Source: an uncultured Prevotella sp. (GTDB lineage Bacteria; Bacteroidota; Bacteroidia; Bacteroidales; Bacteroidaceae). Taken from it: a DNA stretch of 64,000 nt. The notes under the pieces are model-generated. The model was given only the letters and a program-made list of their open reading frames with translations, was not told the origin of the DNA and did no database searches. Below are positions 42,541-52,500 of the stretch, one piece after another (position 1 is the first letter of the stretch; each line of letters starts with the position of its first letter). A program made the translations under genes and the position numbers. Where the stretch lies: assembly GCA_946415245.1 (NCBI GenBank), contig CAMKRS010000005.1, forward strand, positions 1-64,000, given 5' to 3'.

Positions 42541-43655
42541 TCATCCACTATCAGCATCGCATCGCCGAAGCAGCCGAATTTATAGCCCAGGCTGACGGCT
42601 TTACGGTAGGCCTCATATACGAGGTCGTAGCCACCGAAGGAACACTCCGTCATCATCATCGTTGACTCAGGATGATAGAAATTACCGATCAGGGCATTCG
42701 ACAGTCCGAAGTCGTAAGGCGGGAAGATGAACTTATTGGTCCATCCATCGAACTCCTTCAACAGTCCGTCGGTACCTACTGCCGTCTCTGTGGCGCGGGC
42801 GGTGCTGACACCTACCACGCAGACACGATGTCCTGCCTCCTTGGTCTTATTGACGATATCGCAAGCCTCCTTGCGGATGATCACCTGCTCGGAGTTCATC
42901 TTGTGCTTCGTCAGGTCTTCCACCTCGATGGAGTCGAAATTGCCCAAGCCGCAGTGCAGGGTGACATAGGCGAAGTTGATACCCTTGATCTCCATACGCT
43001 TCATCAGCTCGCGGCTGAAATGCAGACCGGTAGACGGTGCAGTGACAGCACCCTCGTTACGGGCATAGATGGTCTGGAAGTTATCCATATCCTCGGGTGT
43101 TGCCGGACGCTTGTCGACAACATAGCGAGGCAGCGGAGCCTCACCGAGGGCAAATAGTTCTCTCTTGAACTCATCGTGCGGACAGTCGTAGAGGAATCGC
43201 AGGGTTCGTCCGCGACTGGTGGTATTGTCGATGACCTCTGCCACCATCGGACCATCCTCCTCGAAGAAGAGCTTGTTGCCGATACGGATCTTTCGGGCAG
43301 GCTCTACCAGCACATCCCACAGACGCAGTTCCTCGTTGAGCTCACGCAACAGGAACACCTCGATCTTGGCATCGGTCTTTTCCTTGGTGCCGTAGAGACG
43401 AGCTGGGAACACCTGGGTGTCGTTGAAGATAAACGTGTCTTCCTCGTCGAAATAGTCGAGCACATTGCGGAAATCGAGGAATACGGGGTTTCCCTCCTTA
43501 TCCTTCAAGTCCTCACCATTCTCGTCCTTCTGATAGGTTTCGATACGCTCACTCTTACGGTGAATCACCATCAGGCGGCATTCATCACGATGATAACTGG
43601 GCTCAAGAGCCACCAAATTCTCAGGCAGTTTGAATTTGAATTGCGATAATTTCAT
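42537..43655 (-). CDS. queA: S-adenosylmethionine:tRNA ribosyltransferase-isomerase
   Basis: Makes epoxyqueuosine at the wobble position of GUN tRNAs by transferring the ribosyl part of SAM. It is 372 aa with FNDTQVFPARLYG, GAVTAPSTGLHFS, VTLHCGLGNFDSI and the C-terminal TNKFIFPPYDFGLSNALIGNFYHPESTMMM, all typical. It lies 3 nt after truB and 10 nt before folK in the same operon. Confidence 0.96.
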   Translation of the reverse strand: MKLSQFKFKLPENLVALEPSYHRDECRLMVIHRKSERIETYQKDENGEDLKDKEGNPVFLDFRNVLDYFDEEDTFIFNDTQVFPARLYGTKEKTDAKIEVFLLRELNEELRLWDVLVEPARKIRIGNKLFFEEDGPMVAEVIDNTTSRGRTLRFLYDCPHDEFKRELFALGEAPLPRYVVDKRPATPEDMDNFQTIYARNEGAVTAPSTGLHFSRELMKRMEIKGINFAYVTLHCGLGNFDSIEVEDLTKHKMNSEQVIIRKEACDIVNKTKEAGHRVCVVGVSTARATETAVGTDGLLKEFDGWTNKFIFPPYDFGLSNALIGNFYHPESTMMMTECSFGGYDLVYEAYRKAVSLGYKFGCFGDAMLIVDD

Positions 43656-43658
43656 ATG

Positions 43659-44354
43659 TTATATTATATTTTTTTCAAGCCATGCGGGGAAGTCGTCGAA
43701 GGTCAGACAGTCCTCGATGCGTACATCTCCCACGCGGGTTCTGCAGAGTGCCGTCAGGAAGGCCCCGCTACCTAAGGCAGCACCGATATCACGGGCCAAC
43801 GAACGGATATAGGTTCCTTTGCCACACACCACACGGATGGACATCTGCATGGTGTCGGGGTTGAAATCAGTCAGTTCTATCTCGTCGATATGGATGGGCT
43901 TCGGTGCCAGTTCCACATCGCGCCCCTTCCGCGCCAGTTCGTACGCCCTGTCGCCAGCCACCATACAGGCGGAATAAAGCGGTGGACGCTGCATGATATC
44001 GCCAACGAACTGCGGCAGGGTCCGCTCTATCAGCTCGCGGGTGATATGACGCGTGGGATAGGTATAGTCTACGGTATGCTCACGGTCGTAGCTGGCAGTG
44101 GTAGCTCCCAGCTGCAACGTGGCGGTATACTCCTTGGTATGTCGCTGCAACGACTCGATGTTCTTTGTTTCCTTTCCTGTGCAGAGTATCAGCACCCCCG
44201 TTGCCAGAGGGTCGAGGGTTCCGGCATGCCCCATCTTCACCCGCTTTACGTGCAGACGTTTCGACACGAGGTAGCGGATATGTGCCAAGGCCCCAAAGCT
44301 AGACATGCGATAGGGCTTGTTGATATAGATGAGGGCACCTTCCTGGAAATTCAT
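43659..44354 (-). CDS. truB: tRNA pseudouridine-55 synthase
   Basis: Isomerises U55 in the T loop of tRNAs (231 aa). The catalytic Asp lies in HAGTLDPLATGVLILCTGKETK. Other motifs are KEYTATLQLGATTASYDREH, RPPLYSACMVAGDRAYELARKG and CGKGTYIRSLARDIG. The C-terminal PUA domain of longer TruB proteins is absent, as is usual for short forms. It is adjacent to uppP with no gap. Confidence 0.96.
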   Translation of the reverse strand: MNFQEGALIYINKPYRMSSFGALAHIRYLVSKRLHVKRVKMGHAGTLDPLATGVLILCTGKETKNIESLQRHTKEYTATLQLGATTASYDREHTVDYTYPTRHITRELIERTLPQFVGDIMQRPPLYSACMVAGDRAYELARKGRDVELAPKPIHIDEIELTDFNPDTMQMSIRVVCGKGTYIRSLARDIGAALGSGAFLTALCRTRVGDVRIEDCLTFDDFPAWLEKNII

Positions 44355-45212
44355 TTAATCTACCATTGCAAGTGAGTGACCTGTCAGCAGCAGGATGATG
44401 ATAATGCCACCGACGATAATGCGATAGATTCCAAAGGCCTTGAAGCCATATTTGGAGAGGAAGGACACGAACCACTTCATGGCCAGCAGAGCCACGATGA
44501 AGGCAACGACACATCCCAGGATCAGCATGGTGATGTTGTGGGAAGTGGCCCATGCTGCATCGTCCTTCAACAGGTCGAGCAGATCTAACAGCGTTGCTCC
44601 TGCCATTGTGGGAACAGCCAGGAAGAAGGAGAACTCTGCGGCACGCTTGCGGGTCAGACCCTGCGCCATACCACCAACGATGGTTGCCATAGAGCGCGAC
44701 ACACCGGGAATCACCGAGATACACTGGAAGAGACCGATGTTGAAAGCCCGTTTCTCCGTGACTTTGTTGGCGTCGGAGCCTTTATTGAATATCTTGTCAC
44801 AATACAGCATGAAGATACCACCCAGCACCAGCATGACTGCCACTACTTCCACGCTATCCAGCAGCCAATCGAGCAGGCCAGACTTCTTTGCCAGCAAGCC
44901 GATGACTACTGCGGGAATGACACCCACAATGAGCAGCCAGTAGAAATAGAACTTATGACGCAGCTTCTGAAACAGGCTGCTGCCCTCGGGAGCGGGGGTG
45001 TTGTCGAAATGGAAGAAACGTTTCCAATAGAGGCATACCACCGAGAGGATGGCGCCAAACTGAATGATAAACGTAAACGCGTGGACGAAGGGGTCGCCCT
45101 GCTGAATTCCCAGAAGATTCTGGGTAATAATCATGTGCCCCGTGGAAGAAACAGGCAGGAACTCTGTCAGTCCTTCGACGATGGCGATAATGACGGTTTC
45201 AATCCAATCCAT
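44355..45212 (-). CDS. uppP: Undecaprenyl-diphosphatase (BacA/UppP)
   Basis: Integral membrane enzyme (285 aa) that recycles undecaprenyl pyrophosphate to the phosphate carrier for peptidoglycan and surface glycans. Hallmarks are EGLTEFLPVSSTGHMIITQNLLG near the N-terminus and PGVSRSMATIVGGMAQGLTRKRAAEFSFFLAVPTM, with about seven to eight helices. It lies between DUF3098 (5 nt upstream) and truB. Confidence 0.96.
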   Translation of the reverse strand: MDWIETVIIAIVEGLTEFLPVSSTGHMIITQNLLGIQQGDPFVHAFTFIIQFGAILSVVCLYWKRFFHFDNTPAPEGSSLFQKLRHKFYFYWLLIVGVIPAVVIGLLAKKSGLLDWLLDSVEVVAVMLVLGGIFMLYCDKIFNKGSDANKVTEKRAFNIGLFQCISVIPGVSRSMATIVGGMAQGLTRKRAAEFSFFLAVPTMAGATLLDLLDLLKDDAAWATSHNITMLILGCVVAFIVALLAMKWFVSFLSKYGFKAFGIYRIIVGGIIIILLLTGHSLAMVD

Positions 45213-45217
45213 TCTAC

Positions 45218-45478
45218 TTACTCCTTCTCTCCTGACTCCTGACTCCTGTTAGCTTTCTCCTTCGGCTTACGCACCACAGCGTAGATCATCGACACAAAGC
45301 CTATCAGACACACGATCGGTGCCACTTTGGTGCGGCGGACACTGAAAATATCGGGTTCATACACCGTATCACTCGATCCAGGACCCGTCATCAGCAGAAA
45401 GCCGATTACCACTATCAACATCCCCACAGCCAGGAGGATGAAGTTCATCTTATCAAATGCAAAATCTCTTTTATCCAT
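45218..45478 (-). CDS. DUF3098 membrane protein
   Basis: Small protein (86 aa) with two membrane helices and the DUF3098 pattern MDKRDFAFDKMNFILLAVGMLIVVIGFLLMTGP and FSVRRTKVAPIVCLIGFVSMIYAV. Function unknown; in Bacteroidales it sits between ftsX and uppP, suggesting an envelope or division role. Its last ten residues (NRSQESGEKE) come from a GGAGTCA array at 45227-45249. Confidence 0.88.
   Translation of the reverse strand: MDKRDFAFDKMNFILLAVGMLIVVIGFLLMTGPGSSDTVYEPDIFSVRRTKVAPIVCLIGFVSMIYAVVRKPKEKANRSQESGEKE
45227..45249. repeat. GGAGTCA heptamer array at the DUF3098 C-terminus
   Basis: Three units (TCCTGAC on the plus strand), preceded toward uppP by ATTCTACTTACTCC, a box-like sequence overlapping the uppP start. 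Confidence 0.75.
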
Positions 45479-45482
45479 ATTT

Positions 45483-45521
45483 AATTATTCACTATTCACT
45501 CTTCACTCTTCACTCTTCACT
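45483..45521. repeat. ATTCACT/CTTCACT heptamer array between ftsX and DUF3098
   Basis: Five units that change from the ATTCACT to the CTTCACT variant within one array. It fills the whole gap. Confidence 0.85.
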
Positions 45522-46398
45522 AAATCCTGTACAGCTCTCCCGCACTCATCTTCAGGAACTTGTTCACCGAGATCCACGAACAGATAAACGTGATGATAAG
45601 TCCGAAGAGCAACACGGCTATGGCGGTTATCGTCAGTTCACGCCAGGTGATGATGTTGAGGATGTTCGGCTCGAAGGTGTAGAGGGCGTAGACACCGGCT
45701 CCCAGTACGATAATAGCCAATATAGCGGCGATGACACCTACCACAATGGCCTGTCGGATAAACGGTCTGCGGATAAAGGCCCACGAGGCTCCCACCAGTT
45801 TCATGGTGTGGATGAGGAACCGTCGGGAATAGACACTCAGGCGCACCGTGTTGTTGATGAGTGAGAACGAGACGAATGTCAACAGTGCTGCCAACACCAA
45901 GAGGATGATATTCATACGTCCCAGGTTCATGTTCACATTGTCCATCAGGTCCTCCTGATAGGCCACATCCGTCACCTTCGGGTTTTTCTGCAACTCGTAG
46001 ACAATCCATTTCAACGAGTCGTGGTTGGCATAGTCCGACTTCAGCTGCAGCTCGAGGGTAGCCACAAAGGGATTGGCGCCCAGAAATTCCGAGGGATCGG
46101 AACCCATGGCTTCCGTCTGCTCCTTGAGGGCCTGCTCCTTGCTGACGTAGTCGATGTTACGGGAATAGGGACGGTGGTAGAGGTCGCGACAAAGGCGCTT
46201 GGCCTCGTTGACACTCACATCGTCACCCAGCATCACAGTCACCGTCAGGTTCTCCTTCACCCATGCCGACAGGTTTCGCGATGTCAGCACGGAGAACACA
46301 ATGATTCCCAACAGCACCAGCACCATGGCTGTACTGATACACAAGGTGACCCACTGCACACCACGCCGGCTGCCAGTCTTCTTCTTGCGTTTTTTCAT
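45520..46398 (-). CDS. ftsX: Cell division protein FtsX
   Basis: Permease-like subunit of the FtsEX complex that activates peptidoglycan hydrolases at the septum (292 aa). It has a basic cytoplasmic N-terminus (MKKRKKKTGSRRG), helix 1, a periplasmic domain (about 50-160: LTVTVMLGDDVSVNEAKRLC, VSKEQALKEQTEAMG), then three helices with RLSVYSRRFLIHTMKLVGASWAFIRRPF. ftsE is not in the window. It is first gene of the operon ending in folK. Confidence 0.94.
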   Translation of the reverse strand: MKKRKKKTGSRRGVQWVTLCISTAMVLVLLGIIVFSVLTSRNLSAWVKENLTVTVMLGDDVSVNEAKRLCRDLYHRPYSRNIDYVSKEQALKEQTEAMGSDPSEFLGANPFVATLELQLKSDYANHDSLKWIVYELQKNPKVTDVAYQEDLMDNVNMNLGRMNIILLVLAALLTFVSFSLINNTVRLSVYSRRFLIHTMKLVGASWAFIRRPFIRQAIVVGVIAAILAIIVLGAGVYALYTFEPNILNIITWRELTITAIAVLLFGLIITFICSWISVNKFLKMSAGELYRI

Positions 46399-46429
46399 TT
46401 ACTTTTTAAATACGTACGTAATCGAGCTG

Positions 46430-46437
46430 CAAAGATA
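46430..46437 (-). promoter_or_regulatory. TATCTTTG -7 box for the ftsX-folK operon
   Basis: The minus strand reads TATCTTTGCAGCTC, 31 nt upstream of ftsX. Confidence 0.65.
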
Positions 46438-46479
46438 CAACAATTTAAAACGAAATCCAAATATTTTCGTTTTTTTTAG

Positions 46480-46487
46480 TACCTTTG
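46480..46487 (+). promoter_or_regulatory. TACCTTTG -7 box for the radical SAM gene
   Basis: TACCTTTGCAGCCGTTATG, identical to the TonB receptor start region, with 8 nt between box and ATG. Confidence 0.65.
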
Positions 46488-46495
46488 CAGCCGTT

Positions 46496-47284
46496 ATGAG
46501 TACAATTATCTATCCCTCGCCCATCTTCGGCCCCGTTCATAGTCGTCGACTGGGCATTTCACTCGGCATCAACCTCATGCCTGCCGATGGTAAGATCTGC
46601 ACGTTCAACTGCATCTATTGCGAATGCGGTCTGAACGAGGACCACCGTCCTACCCTGCCCCGTCCCTCACGGGAACTCGTGGCCCAGAAACTGGAAGAGA
46701 AACTGCAAGAGATGGCGACTGAGGGACAGGTGCCTGATGTACTGACTTTTGCCGGTAATGGCGAGCCCACCTGTCATCCGCACTTTGCAGAGATCATCGA
46801 CGATACCATCCGCCTGCGCGATCACTATTGTCCGAAGGCGAAGGTGTCGGTATTGAGCAATTCCACAACGATTCACCGTCAGGAGGTGCACGATGCCCTG
46901 ATGCGGGTGGATAACAACATCCTGAAACTCGACACCGTCGACCCTATATATATAAATAAGGTGGACCAGCCGGTGGTGCCCTACGATGTCAAGGATATCA
47001 TCGAAGGGCTGAAGGCCTTCCAGGGACATGTCATCATTCAGACGATGTTTATGGGAGGACAGGAGTCAGGAGACAGGAGTCAGGAGTCAGTAGATAATAC
47101 TGGAGAGGCGTTTGTGGGGCCTTGGCTCGAGGCAGTAAAGGAAATCAAGCCTCAGCAGGTGATGATCTATACCATTGATCGTGAGACCCCCACAAAGGGT
47201 CTGCTCAAAGCGACTCACGAACAACTCGACCAGATACGTGACAGGGTGATTGCAGCAGGCATTCCCTGTTCTGCCTCCTACTAA
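46496..47284 (+). CDS. Radical SAM protein
   Basis: 4Fe-4S radical SAM enzyme (262 aa) of uncertain substrate. The cluster motif CxxxCxxC is in GKICTFNCIYCECG near residue 40, preceded by FGPVHSRRLGISLGINLMP, which is typical of a conserved small radical SAM group. The SAM-contact Gly motif is TFAGNGEPTCHP. The insert GGQESGDRSQESVDNTGEAF (about residues 187-203) is a translated heptamer arm with the GTAGATAATACTGGAGAGG core. The start follows the promoter box; the open frame upstream is a shadow of ftsX. Confidence 0.88.
   Translation: MSTIIYPSPIFGPVHSRRLGISLGINLMPADGKICTFNCIYCECGLNEDHRPTLPRPSRELVAQKLEEKLQEMATEGQVPDVLTFAGNGEPTCHPHFAEIIDDTIRLRDHYCPKAKVSVLSNSTTIHRQEVHDALMRVDNNILKLDTVDPIYINKVDQPVVPYDVKDIIEGLKAFQGHVIIQTMFMGGQESGDRSQESVDNTGEAFVGPWLEAVKEIKPQQVMIYTIDRETPTKGLLKATHEQLDQIRDRVIAAGIPCSASY
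47055..47103. repeat. Heptamer-arm half element in the radical SAM gene
   Basis: Five GGAGTCA/GGAGACA units followed by GTAGATAATACTGGAGAGG. The tail ACTGGAGAGG is shared with the core at 52782-52916. No right arm. Confidence 0.8.
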
Positions 47285-47312
47285 AAGCCCCCGCAGTTGC
47301 GGGGGCTTTTTA
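47283..47312. terminator. Strong bidirectional terminator
   Basis: Perfect 12-bp stem AAAAGCCCCCGC (47283-47294) / GCGGGGGCTTTT (47299-47310) with AGTT tetraloop, then TTATT. It serves the radical SAM gene and the converging LpxA-family gene. Confidence 0.93.
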
Positions 47313-48092
47313 TTATTTACACATGATGCCTCGTTTCGAGTTCTCAAGGAACTGGATGATGGTCTGTATCTCAGGACCATCGGGCACCTGGTCCTTGATC
47401 TGGTTGATGACATCAAACACGCTCGTCTTTCCGTGGAACAGCAGACGATAGGCGTTGGCGATGTGCTTCTGCACCTTATCGTCGATACCAGCCTCACGCA
47501 TCATCGTACTGTTGGGACCTCCGTAGGCGAGAGGCTTACCACCAGCAATGACGAAGGGCGGGATATCCTGTGAGAAAGATGTACCTGCCTGAACGAGTGC
47601 CAGACGACCCACACGGGTGTTGGCATTCTGGATGGCACTCGACGAGAAGATCGCACCATTGCCAATCTCGCAATCGCCAGCAATCTTCACACCATAACCA
47701 AACACGCAGTAATCGCCTACAACGGTATCGTGGCTGATATGCGTACCTTCGAGCAGGAAGTTGTTGTTGCCAATCTTCGTCACACCATCGCGGTGGGTAC
47801 CGCGGTTGATGACCACATTCTCACGGATGACATTGTTGTCGCCAATCTGAACATACGACTTCTCACCACGGAAGTTAAAATCCTGTGGCAGGGCGGCAAT
47901 GACGCTTCCCTGGTGGATCTTGTTGTTATTGCCAATACGTGAACCGTCGCAGATACTGACGAAGGGGAAGATGATACAGTTGTCACCAATCTCCACATCG
48001 TCCTCGATATATACGAAGGGGAATATCTTGCAGTTGTTGCCAATCTTCGCCTTTGGCGAAATCTCAGCTTTTGGGCTTATTTCACTTGCCAT
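47313..48092 (-). CDS. lpxA: LpxA-family acyl-ACP--UDP-N-acetylglucosamine O-acyltransferase
   Basis: Left-handed beta-helix acyltransferase (259 aa) acting in the first step of lipid A synthesis. Hexapeptide repeats fill residues 1-190 (AKIGNNCKIFPF, VEIGDNCIIFPF). The catalytic His is probably H121 in GTHISHDTVVG. A helical C-terminus follows (MMREAGIDDKVQKHIANAYRLLF). The stretch GRLALVQAGTSFSQDIPPFVIAGGKPLAYGGPN differs somewhat from classic LpxA and the gene is not linked to lpxC, lpxD or fabZ, so it may be a paralogue. Six residues at the N-terminus (EISPKA) are repeated in tandem. Confidence 0.85.
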   Translation of the reverse strand: MASEISPKAEISPKAKIGNNCKIFPFVYIEDDVEIGDNCIIFPFVSICDGSRIGNNNKIHQGSVIAALPQDFNFRGEKSYVQIGDNNVIRENVVINRGTHRDGVTKIGNNNFLLEGTHISHDTVVGDYCVFGYGVKIAGDCEIGNGAIFSSSAIQNANTRVGRLALVQAGTSFSQDIPPFVIAGGKPLAYGGPNSTMMREAGIDDKVQKHIANAYRLLFHGKTSVFDVINQIKDQVPDGPEIQTIIQFLENSKRGIMCK

Positions 48093-48128
48093 AACTATTC
48101 ACTATTCGTTATTCACTATTCACTATTA
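48093..48128. repeat. ACTATTC heptamer array upstream of lpxA
   Basis: Four to five units (one ATTCGTT variant) fill the gap between lpxA and the outer-membrane factor gene and end at that gene's stop. Confidence 0.8.
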
Positions 48129-49505
48129 CTTCGCTCCACCGCCTAATGCCTGATACAAACTTACCACCGCCTGCATCTTGTTAAGCTGATCCGTCACCTC
48201 ACTGATCTCAGCATTAAGGAGGCTAGACTGGGCAGAAATCACCTCGAGATAGGTGGTGTTGCTGGATGACTCCATCAACTTCTCCGTATCTATTACGTTC
48301 TGTTGGAGCACTGCCACACGCTTGCCGTCGAGTTCAGCCTTCTCAGCATAAGAGTTATAAGCGACGAGGGCATTCGACACCTCATTACCAGCCTTGTAGA
48401 TGGCGTTCTGCCAGTTGTTGTAGGCCTGCTCATACTTATCCTGAGCCACTTTCAGACCAGCTACGATCTGTCCGTGCTGGAAGATGGGCTGCACCAGACT
48501 TCCTACTGCCGAGAGGAGCCACTTACCGGGATTCACCAAACCATTATTGTTGGTGAAGGCAGCGGTACCTGTCACGGTGATGTTCGGATAGAAGCGGCTA
48601 CGGGCGGTCTCCACGTCATAGAAGCACTGTGCCAGCGCCATCTCATAAGAGTGGACATCGGCACGGTTGTTCAGCATCTGGATGGCCACACCTGCAGCGA
48701 GGTCCTGAGGCAGGTTCTGATTAGCAAACGTGCCACGCTTGATGGTCTGTCCTGGCTGTCCAAGCAACAGCGAGAGCGAGTTCTCAATCTCACGGATCTG
48801 ACGCTGCAGGTCAACCTTCTGCGCCTGCACCTGATAGTAGGCAGCCTCAGCACTCTGCACCGCCGTAGAGCGATAGCCCACACGGTTCTCGTGCATGAAC
48901 TTCATCTTGTCCCAGGTATCCTTGGTCAACTGCTCCATATCGTTGCTGATCTCCACCTGACGGTCGAGGGCCAACAGCGTATAATAGAGGTTGGCAATGG
49001 TAGAAATGATGTTACACTTCACCACCGTCTGATAGTCCTTCGTGGCGATGAGCTGCATCTGTGCCGAACGCTTCACGCTGAGCAGGTTGCCGAAGAGGTC
49101 GACATTCCAGCTGGCAGAGATGGGCAGTGTATAAGCCTTTGTGGCAGCAGCCCCATCGAACGACGAGAGTGTTCCCTGCGCATTGATACCTACCGATGGC
49201 AGGAAGGCGAGTTTCGCCACCTTCAATGCCTCGGTCACCATGTGCACGTTGAGGGCAGCATTCAACAGGTCGGGGTTATTGTCGAGACCCTGCTGGATGA
49301 GCGTCTGCAACTGCGGGTCGGTAAAGACCGTGCGCCAAGGCATGTTGCCAAACGACGTGGTATCCTTTACGGCGAGCGTATCCGTCAGCGACACCGGATC
49401 GCGGACCAAACCGTCGGTCTTCACCTCCGGACGCTCGTACTTATTATAGAGTCCGCAGCTCGACAGCAGCAAGGCTGCAGACATCATCATCATGATCTTT
49501 TTCAT
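48126..49505 (-). CDS. TolC-like outer-membrane efflux lipoprotein (OprM/NodT type)
   Basis: Outer-membrane channel (459 aa) for RND efflux. The lipoprotein signal MKKIMMMMSAALLLSSCGLY has lipobox LLSSC (Cys17). Two homologous OEP repeats follow: PWRTVFTDPQLQTLIQQGLDNNPDLLNAALNV begins the first, and ARSRFYPNITVTGTAAF the second. The long helices are visible as Ala/Gln-rich heptads. Start 49505 gives the signal peptide and leaves 1 nt after the permease stop. It completes the adaptor-permease-OMF operon and could also serve the two-gene pump at 34685-38913. Confidence 0.93.
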   Translation of the reverse strand: MKKIMMMMSAALLLSSCGLYNKYERPEVKTDGLVRDPVSLTDTLAVKDTTSFGNMPWRTVFTDPQLQTLIQQGLDNNPDLLNAALNVHMVTEALKVAKLAFLPSVGINAQGTLSSFDGAAATKAYTLPISASWNVDLFGNLLSVKRSAQMQLIATKDYQTVVKCNIISTIANLYYTLLALDRQVEISNDMEQLTKDTWDKMKFMHENRVGYRSTAVQSAEAAYYQVQAQKVDLQRQIREIENSLSLLLGQPGQTIKRGTFANQNLPQDLAAGVAIQMLNNRADVHSYEMALAQCFYDVETARSRFYPNITVTGTAAFTNNNGLVNPGKWLLSAVGSLVQPIFQHGQIVAGLKVAQDKYEQAYNNWQNAIYKAGNEVSNALVAYNSYAEKAELDGKRVAVLQQNVIDTEKLMESSSNTTYLEVISAQSSLLNAEISEVTDQLNKMQAVVSLYQALGGGAK

Positions 49506-49506
49506 A

Positions 49507-52500
49507 TTACTTCTCAAGTTCATAGTCTTCTGGTTTAGAATGTGCATATTGTTCCAGTTCGGCGGCTACCTCCGGATTCTCCTCATCCTCGAACTTCATC
49601 GGACGGAACTTCTCCTGGAGTGACTGGAAGATGACGAAGAGCGTAGGTACGACGAAGATCTGCAGCAGCGTACCGATCAACATACCACCCACAGCAGCGG
49701 CGCCCAACGTCTGGTTACCGTTCTTACCAACACCCGAGGCGAACATCATCGGCAGCAGACCGATAACCATTGCCAAAGAGGTCATGAGGATAGGACGCAG
49801 ACGGGCAGCAGCACCAAGGACAGCAGACCACGAGATGGCCATACCCGTCTCACGGCGTTCGAGAGCGAACTGCACAATCAGGATGGCGTTCTTAGCCAAC
49901 AGTCCGATCAGCATGATGAGCGAGATCTGCATGTAGATATCGTTGGCGTGGCCGAACATCATTGTGAAGAGGAAACAGCCAGCCAGACCGAACGGTACGG
50001 AGAGGATCACACACAACGGCAGGATGTACGACTCGTACTGTGCCGAAAGGATGAGGTAGATGAAGATGATACACAACAGGAAGATCAATCCTGTGGTGTT
50101 CGATGCCTTCGCCTCCTCACGTGTCAGACCCTGATACTCGTAGGAATAACCCGCAGGCAGCATGTCGGCAGCCACCTTCTCGGCAGCCTTGATAGCCTCA
50201 CCGGTAGAGTAACCATTAGCCACCGTTGCCGTCACGTTGATAGATGTAAACAGGTTGAAGCGGCTGATGTTCGTAGGACCGTAGACACGCTCCAGACGAC
50301 AGAACTCCTGAAGGGGAGCCATACCCGCAGGCGTACGTACATAAATATTCTTAAGCGACTCCTCCGTCATACGGGTCTCAGGCGAGGCCTGGATCATTAC
50401 ACGGTAGAGCTTACCATAAGCATTGAAGTTCGAAGCATAGAGTCCGCCATAGTAACCCTGCAGCGTGGTGAGAACGGTTGCGGGCGAGATATTACTCTGC
50501 TTACACTTGGCCACATCCACATGCACCATGTACTGCGGATAGCTGGGGTTATACGATGTCTGCGCCATCTGGAACTCCGGCAGTTTGTTGAGCTCAGCGA
50601 TGTAGTCCTTCACCACACCGAAGAATCGCTCCAGACTACCACCTGTACGGTCCTGCATCACAATCGACACACCCGAGTTGGCTGAGAAGCCAGGAATCAT
50701 AGGCGGCGAGAATGCCAGGATCGAGGCATCCTTGATATGGGCAGTCTTGATGAAGATCTGCGCCACCACACCGTCGGCACTCTCCGGATCGAGGAAGAAA
50801 CGGTAGATACCGTCGCCCTGCCACAGACCAGAGAGTTTCCACCAGAATCCTTTCTGACGCTCACCGAAGGGCTTCAACTTCAGGATGAAGGTAGCCTGGT
50901 CGGAACCGGCACCGGCAATGAAGTTATAACCCTGAATCTGCTCACGGCTCTGAATGGCGGGATCAGCAGCGAGGATCTTGTCCACCTCGTCGATCACCTG
51001 TCGTGTGCGGGCCACAGAGGTGGCAGGAGGCATGGAGATGGTACAGAAGAGTGTACCCGTATCCTCAGAAGGCACGAGTCCCGTCTTCGTCGTCATCAGC
51101 GTCGTCACCAGCACGGCAATACCGATTATCACGGCGAGGCCGATGGCCAGTGGCTTGCGCACGAGTTTCTCCACACGGGTCTTATATTTGCCCAAGACCT
51201 TGTCGTAAGCCGTGTTAAACGAAGCGTGGAAACGGTCGATCATAGACATCTTCTTCTCATGGCCGTTCTCATCGTGCGGTTTCAGGAAGATGGCACAGAG
51301 GGCCGGCGACAGCGTCAGGGCGTTCAGTGCCGAGATGAAGATGGAGATAGCCATCGTCACACCGAACTCACGATAGAACGTACCCGATGTACCACCGATA
51401 AACGATACAGGGATAAACACCGCCGCCATCACGAGTGTGATGGAGATGATGGCTCCCGAAATCTCGTTCATGGCATCGATAGAAGCCGTCAACGTCGACT
51501 TATAACCCTGGTCCAACTTCGCATGCACGGCCTCCACCACCACGATGGCATCATCCACCACGATGGCAATAGCCAGAAGCAAGGCGGATAGCGTCAGCAG
51601 GTTGATCGAGAAACCGAATACCGACAGGAAGAAGAACGTACCAATCAGTGACACCGGCACGGCAATCAGCGGGATCAACGTCGAACGCCAGTCCTGCAGG
51701 AACACGTAGATCACGAGGAACACCAGCAAGAGGGTGAAGAACAGCGTGAACACCACCTCCTCGATAGAGGCATACAGGAATTCCGTTACGTCGTAGTTGA
51801 TCTTATAGGTCATGCCCGGCGGGAACAACTTGGCCTGCTCCTCCAGCTCGGCCTTCACCTGCTTGGCAATCTCGTTGGCGTTAGAACCGGCAATCTGCTG
51901 CACCATACCCATCACAGAGGGCAGGTTGTTGTTTCTCATCGAGACACTGTACTGCTGACCGCCCAACTCAATCTTGGCCACGTCCTTCAGTTTCAGCGTC
52001 GTACCGTCATTCTGGCTCTGGATTATAATGTCACCGAACTCCTCCGGTGTCTTCAGACGACCGGTATAGCGCAGAGCGTACTCATAAGCCACGTCCGACT
52101 CCTCACCGAACTTACCAGGAGCCGCCTCGATGTTCTGCTCAGCCAGCACATTGCTGATGTCAGAAGGCATCAGGTTGTACTGCTTCATCACATCGGGCTT
52201 CAGCCAGATACGCATTGAGTAGGTCTTCAGACCCGGGCTCTGCACGTCACCCACACCCTGGATACGCTTGATGGCGGGGATGATGTTGATGTTGTTATAG
52301 TTCGTCAGGAACTGGTCGTCGTAACGGCCGTCCTCAGAAGTCAGGGTAAACATCATCACCTGTGAGGTCTGACGCTTCATCACGGTCACACCGATACGCG
52401 TTACCTCAGCTGGCAACAGCGCCAGTGCCTGCTGCACACGGTTCTGCACGTTCACGGCACACATATCGGCATTCATACCCTGGCGGAACAGCACGGAGAT

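Noticed and set aside
45483..45521. CRISPR-like array
   Set aside because: The 7-bp units are contiguous with no spacers, and no cas genes are present. The same holds for all heptamer arrays.
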